Shown piece by piece: positions 58,179 through 64,000 of a stretch of DNA of 64,000 nucleotides. The stretch is taken from NCBI RefSeq assembly GCF_013391405.1, contig NZ_JACBFD010000033.1, forward strand, positions 53,411-117,410, given 5' to 3'. Under the pieces are notes generated by a model. The model was not told the DNA's origin and made no database searches. It was given only the letters and a program-made list of their open reading frames with translations. Source of the DNA: Staphylococcus sp. GSSP0090 (GTDB taxonomy: Bacteria; Bacillota; Bacilli; Staphylococcales; Staphylococcaceae). The translations under genes were made by a program, and so were the position numbers. Each line of letters begins with the position of its first letter. Position 1 is the first letter of the stretch.

Positions 58179-58253
58179 GTGGTTTTGTTACCGGATTGAT
58201 CTTGAAATCAAAGAAACTGTACCAAACGATAACTTATAAAAGGAGAAACTGAA

Positions 58254-59783
58254 ATGCTAACATCATTTAATGCATCTATACTGTTAACAATCTTTTTCAT
58301 CACAATGATGATTGCTGCACTGAGCGGAATCATATTTTTAAATAAACGTATTCCAATCGCTTATGTGCGCATACATATTTGTATCGTTGCTTTGCCACCA
58401 TTGTTAGCATTTATCGGACTCATATTTGCTTCAAATCAACTTGATGTAGGCTTATGGTATTTAGATATTTTAGCTTGGTTAATGGCATTTTTTGTACTAT
58501 TTATTGGGTTGATTATTCAACACTACTGTATACGCTATTTAGCTGGAGATAGAAGTTATAGAAAATATTTCATGCTTTTCACATTGACGACAAGCTTTGC
58601 TGCAATAGCGTGGTTAACAGGTGACGTGCGCATCATGGCCATCAGTTGGGGTTGTACTTTAATAGGGCTAACACTTTTAATCAGCTTGACGAGTGCTTGG
58701 AGAGTAACGAGAGCTGCTGCTATAGTTACAGGTAAATTATTCTTCTTAGGGTGGATTGCCTTAGCGGTTGCCGTTATTTGGATAGGTTTATTAACGGGAG
58801 AATGGCATTACACTGCCATATTTACGGAAGGTAATTTAGCGCAAATCAATGCTTGGTCAAAATTCGGAATTAATATATTAATTATATTAGCAGTGATGGT
58901 TCCAGCGGCACAGTGGCCATTTCAAAGATGGCTGATTGAATCTGTAGCAGCACCAACACCAGTTTCGGCAATTATGCATGCTGGTATTGTTAATGCGGGC
59001 GGTATTATGTTAACGCGTTTTTCACCGTTATTTAATGGTGACATCGCAACGATTGTCTTACTCGTTTTTGCTAGTATATCTGTTTTAATTGGTGCAGGTA
59101 TTAGTTTAGTGCATGTGGATTATAAACGATTACTCGTTGGATCAACGATTGGTCAAATGGGCTTTATGTTAATTCAGTGTGCATTAGGTGCATACATCCC
59201 TGCAATTATTCACTTAATATTGCACGGCTTGTTTAAAGCAACGCTATTCTTACGTTCGGGTTCAGCGGTTCGTCATTTTAATGTTCCAAGTCGAGTTAAT
59301 GAACGCATGTCTTATTTATGGATTTTAATTGGTCGAGGCCTTGCAATAGTTATTGGATTAGGTTTTTGGTTATCAGAACCAGAACAGGGCTATCGATTAG
59401 TGAGTGGCTTGATTTTAGCATGGTCATTATCTGTGTCATGGACACAACTTGTTGCATTTGGAGAAGGGCGATTTGGTCGTATAATGGGATTACTTGTACT
59501 CGTTGTGGTAGGCGCAGTTTATTATTTTGTACACCACTTTTTCAGCGGTGCTTTGCATTCAATCTCATTCCACAGTGCACAACCACCAATGTTTGCGGTA
59601 GTTATGGTTGCCGTATTATTACTATTTGGTAGTTTGATGAGTACTTGGGTAGCACGTAACCGTTCGTCAGTCGCATTTTCAATATTATATATGTGGATTG
59701 TGCGCTTAGGCGATGCGAAACTGGAATCTGTAGAACGACATCCTAATTACTTGAAATCATATTTATCTAAAGGAGGACACTAA
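58254..59783 (+). CDS. mpsA: NuoL-like membrane subunit of the bicarbonate/CO2 system (DabB/MpsA)
   Basis: A 509-aa polytopic protein of the NADH-quinone oxidoreductase subunit 5/antiporter family, with about 13 hydrophobic helices and the conserved PVSAIMHAGIVNAGG segment. Paired with a DUF2309 protein rather than with respiratory-complex genes, it is the cation-coupled membrane half of MpsAB/DabAB, which supplies dissolved inorganic carbon and supports membrane potential. AAAAGGAG precedes ATG; 2 bp separate it from mpsB. Confidence 0.92.
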   Translation: MLTSFNASILLTIFFITMMIAALSGIIFLNKRIPIAYVRIHICIVALPPLLAFIGLIFASNQLDVGLWYLDILAWLMAFFVLFIGLIIQHYCIRYLAGDRSYRKYFMLFTLTTSFAAIAWLTGDVRIMAISWGCTLIGLTLLISLTSAWRVTRAAAIVTGKLFFLGWIALAVAVIWIGLLTGEWHYTAIFTEGNLAQINAWSKFGINILIILAVMVPAAQWPFQRWLIESVAAPTPVSAIMHAGIVNAGGIMLTRFSPLFNGDIATIVLLVFASISVLIGAGISLVHVDYKRLLVGSTIGQMGFMLIQCALGAYIPAIIHLILHGLFKATLFLRSGSAVRHFNVPSRVNERMSYLWILIGRGLAIVIGLGFWLSEPEQGYRLVSGLILAWSLSVSWTQLVAFGEGRFGRIMGLLVLVVVGAVYYFVHHFFSGALHSISFHSAQPPMFAVVMVAVLLLFGSLMSTWVARNRSSVAFSILYMWIVRLGDAKLESVERHPNYLKSYLSKGGH

Positions 59784-59785
59784 AC

Positions 59786-62437
59786 ATGGGCGTATCAAAG
59801 ATTGAATCAACACAAGGTTCGACATATATTGATGATATTCATGATAAAGTTACACGTGCCAGTAACGTTATCGTACCATTGTCACCTATTTCAGTGTTCG
59901 CTGCTAGAAGTCCATGGGCAAGGTTAGAACATCAATCGTTTGATGATATTGCTCATTGGTTAAAAGAAACGCGTAAAGTAGATATGTATCCAGCACGAAT
60001 GACTATTTTGGAAGCCTATCAAAAAGGTGAAATAGATGATTCATATTTAGAAACATTTTTTCAACAATGGTTAAATGACACAACATTAGAGATTCCAAGA
60101 GAACATGCAGAGCAGTATGGACGTCAGGCATTGAAGTTGGAACCGTTGGAAACACCTGTTGATATGCAACCACAGCTAGAAGTATTAGCTAGTCATTTAA
60201 ATAAACAATCCAACTTTGAAACTGAAAATACAGCCCCGTTAATCAGTACCTACATTTTTGATGAAAAAAATGAACGTCTGATCGATACAGTTGATTATCA
60301 TACAATTAAGTGGTGTAAGTTATACATTGATGATGCACAATCTGGATGGACAATGCCAAATCGGGACAAAGGGTTATTCTATGCTTGGCGTAGATTAGTC
60401 GCTTACGACCCTGCATTAACCAAAGCACAACGCGCACGATTAAAATCCTTACCTAAAGATGCTGAGGAGTTAATGCAACAAGTATTAGGTTATTTAAATA
60501 TCTCAGAGGCAGATGTGCAAACATATTTAGAAAATCACTTATTATCTTTACCAGGTTGGGCTGGTATGATGTTATGGCAAGATGAACACCATCATAAAGT
60601 GCATGATTTACTTTTCTCATATCTTGCTATTCGTCTTGCTATGGAATGGGCCATTGTTGAGCCATATTTTCCGATATCACAGCCTGAAACTATGAATGAC
60701 ATGAATAATGAAACATGGATTGCCTCTTGGATTCAGTGGGGTAGCTTTTCAATTCAATCATGGAAAGCTTTACCTATCGAAGCACAACAAGCGCATGTAC
60801 AATTTGCATATCAATTTAATGAACAATTTTGTAGAAAATTATGGCTAGAGGCTTGGGAAGCGACGTATAACCAACAATTAAAAGAAATGATCGTGCCGAC
60901 AACGACTGCTAATAACGAACAACAATCACAAACATTAGTACAAATGGCATTTTGTATTGATGTACGCTCAGAACCGTTCAGAAAGCAGATCGAGGCGCAT
61001 GGACCATTTGAAACAATCGGTATAGCTGGATTTTTCGGCTTACCAATCGAAAAAGCGAAATTGGGTAGAAAGTACAGTCATCCCTCATTACCTGTAATGA
61101 ATCAACCCCAGCACAAGATTAAAGAATATACGCATGAGCGTGAACCTAATGCATTTCAACAGCGTAAACATGCATTAGAATCAGTAACGTATACATTTAA
61201 AAAAATGAAGCAAAATGTCTTACCTAGTTTGCTCTTACCAGAATTAAGTGGACCTTGGTTATCATTACAAATGTTTACACGTAGTTTTATACCGAAAAGT
61301 GTTGGTAGTGTGATTCGTAAGTTTTATACAAGTTGGTTAAAGAAACCCGACGATACAGCATTGACTTTAGATTATGAAACGCACCGACATCATAATCATC
61401 GACACATACACTTTGGCGAAGATTTGCCAGTAGGTTTTACAGATGAAGAAAAAGTAAACTACGCACTGCAAGCACTAAAATTAATGGACTTAACAACTGA
61501 TTTTGCACCTTTAGTGGTGATGTGCGGACACGGCAGTCAGAGTGCCAACAATCCCTATGCAGCGTCATTAGATTGTGGGGCTTGTGGAGGAGCCGCTAGT
61601 GGCTTTAATGCCAAAGTCTTGGCACAGTTATGTAATTTACCAGAAGTAAGACAAGGTTTGTTACAAGCGGGTGTGGTGATTCCAGAAGAGACGATCTTTG
61701 CTGCTGCAGAACATCAAACTTCTATAGATACATTGACGTGGATTTACGTACCTGAACTTACAGAAACAGCACGTCATGCATATGAAAATATAGAAGCTGC
61801 AATGCCAAAAATTAGTTATGACGCAAATAAAAAGCGCCTCTCTCAATTGCCGAATAATAATTTAACGCAACGCAATCCGAATCATGAAGTTTATCGATTA
61901 ACAAATGATTGGAGCGAAATTAGACCGGAATGGGGTCTCGCTAAAAATGCGGCATTCATTATCGGACAGCGTGAATTAACCAAACAGAGTGATTTAGCTG
62001 GAAGAGCATTTTTGCATAATTACAATTGGCAAAATGATGAAGATGGCAGTATCTTAGAAAATATTATTGCGGGTCCAGCACTTGTAGCGCAATGGATTAA
62101 CTTACAATATTATGCCTCTACAGTTGCGCCGCACTACTATGGAAGTGGGAGTAAGACAACCCAATCCGTAACTGCAGGCATTGGTGTGATGCAAGGCAAT
62201 GCGAGTGATTTATTAACAGGTTTGCCATGGCAATCCGTTATGTCAGCAGATCATAAGATGTATCATTCGCCCATTAGATTAGTGGTTGTTATTCAAGCAC
62301 CCCAATCCTTTATTCGTCGCTTATTAGAAAATGATGAAACATTTAAACAGAAAGTGACGAATGGCTGGGTTCGTTTAGCAAGTGTGGATGAAGACAATCA
62401 TTGGCATGAATGGTCAAGTACGTATAAAAAGGCTTAG
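59786..62437 (+). CDS. mpsB: DUF2309 carbonic-anhydrase-like subunit (DabA/MpsB)
   Basis: A large 883-aa peripheral subunit of the inorganic-carbon uptake system. Putative zinc-site residues are in AFCIDVRSEPFR (Cys and Asp, near 393-396) and in MCGHGSQSANNPYAAS with the following CGACGG (His and Cys). This pattern matches the beta-carbonic-anhydrase-like site of DabA. It partners with MpsA to hydrate CO2 and trap bicarbonate; loss in S. aureus causes CO2 dependence. Confidence 0.93.
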   Translation: MGVSKIESTQGSTYIDDIHDKVTRASNVIVPLSPISVFAARSPWARLEHQSFDDIAHWLKETRKVDMYPARMTILEAYQKGEIDDSYLETFFQQWLNDTTLEIPREHAEQYGRQALKLEPLETPVDMQPQLEVLASHLNKQSNFETENTAPLISTYIFDEKNERLIDTVDYHTIKWCKLYIDDAQSGWTMPNRDKGLFYAWRRLVAYDPALTKAQRARLKSLPKDAEELMQQVLGYLNISEADVQTYLENHLLSLPGWAGMMLWQDEHHHKVHDLLFSYLAIRLAMEWAIVEPYFPISQPETMNDMNNETWIASWIQWGSFSIQSWKALPIEAQQAHVQFAYQFNEQFCRKLWLEAWEATYNQQLKEMIVPTTTANNEQQSQTLVQMAFCIDVRSEPFRKQIEAHGPFETIGIAGFFGLPIEKAKLGRKYSHPSLPVMNQPQHKIKEYTHEREPNAFQQRKHALESVTYTFKKMKQNVLPSLLLPELSGPWLSLQMFTRSFIPKSVGSVIRKFYTSWLKKPDDTALTLDYETHRHHNHRHIHFGEDLPVGFTDEEKVNYALQALKLMDLTTDFAPLVVMCGHGSQSANNPYAASLDCGACGGAASGFNAKVLAQLCNLPEVRQGLLQAGVVIPEETIFAAAEHQTSIDTLTWIYVPELTETARHAYENIEAAMPKISYDANKKRLSQLPNNNLTQRNPNHEVYRLTNDWSEIRPEWGLAKNAAFIIGQRELTKQSDLAGRAFLHNYNWQNDEDGSILENIIAGPALVAQWINLQYYASTVAPHYYGSGSKTTQSVTAGIGVMQGNASDLLTGLPWQSVMSADHKMYHSPIRLVVVIQAPQSFIRRLLENDETFKQKVTNGWVRLASVDEDNHWHEWSSTYKKA

Positions 62438-62600
62438 TTAAAAACCGATTGTGTTAGATGCTACATTGTGTTTACGTACGCACATGGATGTTATTTCCTA
62501 GGGAATATAACGGAACTATGGAGAAAGTGATAAAAAAATGGTACTGTTATCTTTGTTAAAATGATTTTCTAATTTTAGTTCTACAGGAGATGCATATTTT

Positions 62601-62969
62601 ATGAAAATGACCAAAGGTCGCTATGAGTCTGAAATCAGCAAAGCAATTACACAATGGGAAAAAGACTTCCTTGGCCGCGGCTCTCTGTCAGTTAAAACGG
62701 ACATATTACGTGACATGATTATTGTGAGTTTACATGGTGTATTGACTCAAGCAGAGTACAAAGTGTGTGAAACGAATGAAGGCTTGTTAACGATAAAAAG
62801 AACGCGCTCTAAACTCGTTGAATCGGGTATTGAAGCGCTTGATGAAATTGTGCTGTCTATAACTGGAGAAAAAGTGAAAAGCTTTCATACGGATTTAAGT
62901 TCGAGAACAGGAGAACGCATCATCATATTTAAATTGCATAATGATTTAGAAAAACAAATCATAGAATAA
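62601..62969 (+). CDS. mpsC: DUF2294 protein MpsC
   Basis: A 122-aa soluble protein of the DUF2294 family (RGSLSVKTDILRDMIIVSLHGVLTQAE core). In S. aureus the gene next to mpsAB is mpsC, of the same family and of unclear role. Here it follows mpsB by 163 bp with its own AGGAG site and ends at a strong terminator. No catalytic motif recognised. Confidence 0.85.
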   Translation: MKMTKGRYESEISKAITQWEKDFLGRGSLSVKTDILRDMIIVSLHGVLTQAEYKVCETNEGLLTIKRTRSKLVESGIEALDEIVLSITGEKVKSFHTDLSSRTGERIIIFKLHNDLEKQIIE

Positions 62970-62987
62970 TATATAAACATGACAAAC

Positions 62988-63037
62988 AAAGGCACATATC
63001 ATTTAATGCGATACAAAGATAAATGATATGTGTCTTT
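62988..63037 (+). terminator. Terminator after mpsC
   Basis: 17-bp stem (aaaggcacatatcattta and near complement) with a 14-nt loop and T-rich flank. Confidence 0.82.
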
Positions 63038-63127
63038 ATATGTCTTGAGTGTCAAATATACGTATTAGCAAAACGTATTTGTATCACCTGTGATTGCGGT
63101 TTCGAAGTGCTATAAAGAAGACTTATT

Positions 63128-63169
63128 AAAAAAAACACGCACATACCGATGTAAGGGACAGTATGTGCG
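63128..63169 (-). terminator. Minus-strand terminator of the micro-peptide transcript
   Basis: Perfect 9-bp stem (cgcacatac / gtatgtgcg) with a 14-nt loop and an eight-T run on the minus strand. It would end a leftward RNA starting near 63603. Confidence 0.75.
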
Positions 63170-63235
63170 CTTGATACATTACTTATAAATGTTAGAAAGT
63201 ACGAATACATTAAAGTAATTACTAATCATATAAAT

Positions 63236-63286
63236 TTGGGTGTTAAAGCATCATCAATCTTTAATTAAGATTCTTTTTATTAGAAA
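63236..63286 (+). repeat. Dispersed repeat copy 1 (TTGGGTGTTAAAG hairpin element)
   Basis: Starts ttgggtgttaaag, then an imperfect dyad ending gattctttttatta. Homologous along about 50 bp to the copy at 63865, with scattered substitutions. The dyad here is weaker than in copy 2. It falls in the 3' part of the predicted leftward micro-peptide transcript. Confidence 0.6.
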
Positions 63287-63439
63287 AACAATCGTACTTA
63301 ATATTAATTATTAGGATCTAAACTAAATACAGTTTGAGTTTGTCTTCATATCTTGATTAAAGGACGCTCATTGTGTATGTAGTTTGGGTTTGAAGCACAA
63401 CAACGACAACGAAAGGATTCAAATAAAGCAGTGTTCAAA

Positions 63440-63487
63440 TTATTTTAAAAGCGATTTGAAAATGAGCTCAATAATATTTTCAATCAT
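63440..63487 (-). CDS. 15-aa amphipathic peptide (PSM-alpha-like candidate)
   Basis: ATG at 63487 with AGGAGGGG 6 bp upstream encodes MIENIIELIFKSLLK. Hydrophobic I/L/F residues fall on one helical face with E/K/S on the other. It is the second of two tandem micro-genes after 63529-63585. It is shorter than known alpha-type phenol-soluble modulins (about 20 aa), so the class assignment is tentative. Synteny helps: the S. aureus psm-alpha genes lie beside mpsA. Confidence 0.5.
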   Translation of the reverse strand: MIENIIELIFKSLLK

Positions 63488-63528
63488 TAAAACCCCTCCT
63501 TCATAAATTGTACGTAACGACAAGTGCG

Positions 63529-63585
63529 CTATTCAATTTGGTCTAGAATTAAAGAAAGAATTTGTTCTACTAAGTTTGCTAGCAT
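63529..63585 (-). CDS. 18-aa amphipathic peptide (PSM-like candidate)
   Basis: ATG at 63585 with a consensus AGGAGG 8 bp upstream encodes MLANLVEQILSLILDQIE. It is acidic (three E/D, no K/R) and has an amphipathic helical pattern. A promoter-like extended -10 (TGT-TATAAT, 63610-63615 on minus) puts the RNA start just before the Shine-Dalgarno. Tandem with the 15-aa gene 41 bp downstream, both followed by a minus-strand terminator. No secretion leader, as in PSMs. Function unproven. Confidence 0.5.
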   Translation of the reverse strand: MLANLVEQILSLILDQIE

Positions 63586-63609
63586 ACGACACACCTCCTT
63601 TATTTGAAT

Positions 63610-63640
63610 ATTATAACAATTTAATATTTTTTTGTATCAA
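63610..63640 (-). promoter_or_regulatory. Promoter of the micro-peptide transcript
   Basis: Minus-strand TTGATA (63635-63640), 19-bp spacer, extended -10 TGT-TATAAT (hexamer 63610-63615). The long spacer is compensated by the extended -10. Confidence 0.5.
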
Positions 63641-63864
63641 AATGCCTAGATGTATAAAAATAATGCTAGAATGTTAATATTATATATTTATTAAAATATA
63701 ATTATATTTAATTTGATTAATTATATTTATGAGTGTAGGTTATTAGATTGAATAAAATTAATATAGCCTCTGTTGTGTTTGGTACAAATGTTTAAATCTT
63801 GGAATAGTTATAAATTAATCAAAAAGACTTGAATTATATCGGTTTGATATAGTAATATCACTTA

Positions 63865-63917
63865 TTGGGTGTTAAAGAATCATAATTTTTAATTATGGTT
63901 CTTTTTCTTATAGAAAG
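63865..63917 (+). repeat. Dispersed repeat copy 2 (TTGGGTGTTAAAG hairpin element)
   Basis: Begins ttgggtgttaaag, followed by a dyad (aaagaatcataatt with aattatggttcttt, G-U tolerant) and a T-rich tail on plus: the shape of a short RNA ending in an intrinsic terminator. About 630 bp from copy 1. No ORF or known sRNA recognised in it. Confidence 0.6.
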
Positions 63918-63919
63918 AA

Positions 63920-63950
63920 AACCATACGCTATGCGTATGGTTCAGAAAAG
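63920..63950 (-). terminator. Terminator of the minus-strand gene at the window edge
   Basis: Perfect 10-bp stem (aaccatacgc / gcgtatggtt) with a 3-nt loop and T-rich minus-strand flank, 10 bp past the stop of the partial gene. Confidence 0.75.
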
Positions 63951-63951
63951 G

Positions 63952-64000
63952 TTATACCGTTGTCACAAAAAATGCATCTCTACGTGCTAGAATATATGTT
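63952..64000 (-). CDS. 3' end of an unidentified gene (partial)
   Basis: Minus-strand frame open from the window edge to a TAA at 63952-63954, ending YILARRDAFFVTTV. The terminator immediately downstream supports it being a real gene end. Too short to identify. Confidence 0.45.
   Translation of the reverse strand, partial: TYILARRDAFFVTTV

Noticed and set aside
58057..58239. 60-codon open frame ahead of mpsA
   Set aside because: No Shine-Dalgarno before its ATG, and it spans a hairpin with a T run; better explained as leader RNA.
62495..62512. Imperfect dyad between mpsB and mpsC
   Set aside because: Short stem without a T run; could not be tied to termination or regulation.

Overview
The window is low-G+C Firmicute chromosome and reads as a coagulase-negative Staphylococcus. 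Family content (MpsABC, Fst/PepA1-type toxin, a long Met T-box upstream of metICFE with parB divergent, fadEBA, HxlR/MFS pairs) is staphylococcal. The complete assimilatory sulfate pathway with sulfite reductase, which S. aureus lacks, points to the saprophyticus/xylosus/equorum side of the genus. The species call is inference. No tRNA, rRNA, intact transposase, prophage or CRISPR array was seen.

Layout. 1-4434: 3' part of a fatty-acid beta-oxidation operon (fadE, fadB, fadA). 4740-8033: two NAD(P)-binding oxidoreductases, then a leftward LytTR/DUF3021/DUF4188 unit. 8229-11227: leftward second sulfite-reductase-type flavoprotein (a cysJ paralogue without a cysI partner) with a BNR-repeat protein. 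11564-19131: leftward methionine operon metI-metC-metF-metE plus a cyclase-family gene, under a long T-box leader with a Met (AUG) specifier. 19300-22338: parB, a HAD phosphatase and flavohaemoglobin. 22869-32305: rightward nine-gene sulfate assimilation operon (cysH-cysJ-cysI-sumT-sirB-sirC-tauE-sat-cysC), covering sulfate to sulfide and the siroheme needed by CysI. 32407-45872: housekeeping and accessory genes (adenosine deaminase, PAP2 phosphatase, TetR/SDR and HxlR/MFS units with visible operators, M20 amidohydrolase, 14-TM MFS pump, short/branched acyl-CoA synthetase, small membrane proteins). 46334-51904: a coupled pair made of a membrane-anchored permuted NlpC/P60 protein and a condensation-superfamily acyltransferase, then a MacB-like adaptor/ATPase/permease exporter. 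52075-56252: accessory patch with a type I toxin-antitoxin locus, an OLD-family nuclease gene broken by one in-frame TGA, a decayed Sin-type plasmid resolvase, and arsR-arsB without arsC. 56460-57683: split ThrE-type exporter. 57850-62969: mpsA-mpsB-mpsC (bicarbonate/CO2 supply, DabBA type) behind a long leader with a terminator-like hairpin. 62970-64000: two tandem very short amphipathic peptide genes on the minus strand, a duplicated hairpin-bearing repeat, and the 3' tip of another minus-strand gene.

The sulfur genes form one physiological theme: CysH/J/I deliver sulfide, SumT/SirB/SirC make siroheme, and the Met operon uses the sulfur. The two cysJ genes each carry an upstream 7-1-7 inverted repeat resembling a Fur box. 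The most promising undescribed material is the NlpC/P60-condensation pair (46334-48714), the tandem micro-peptides next to mpsC (63440-63585), and the duplicated hairpin element (63236 and 63865).
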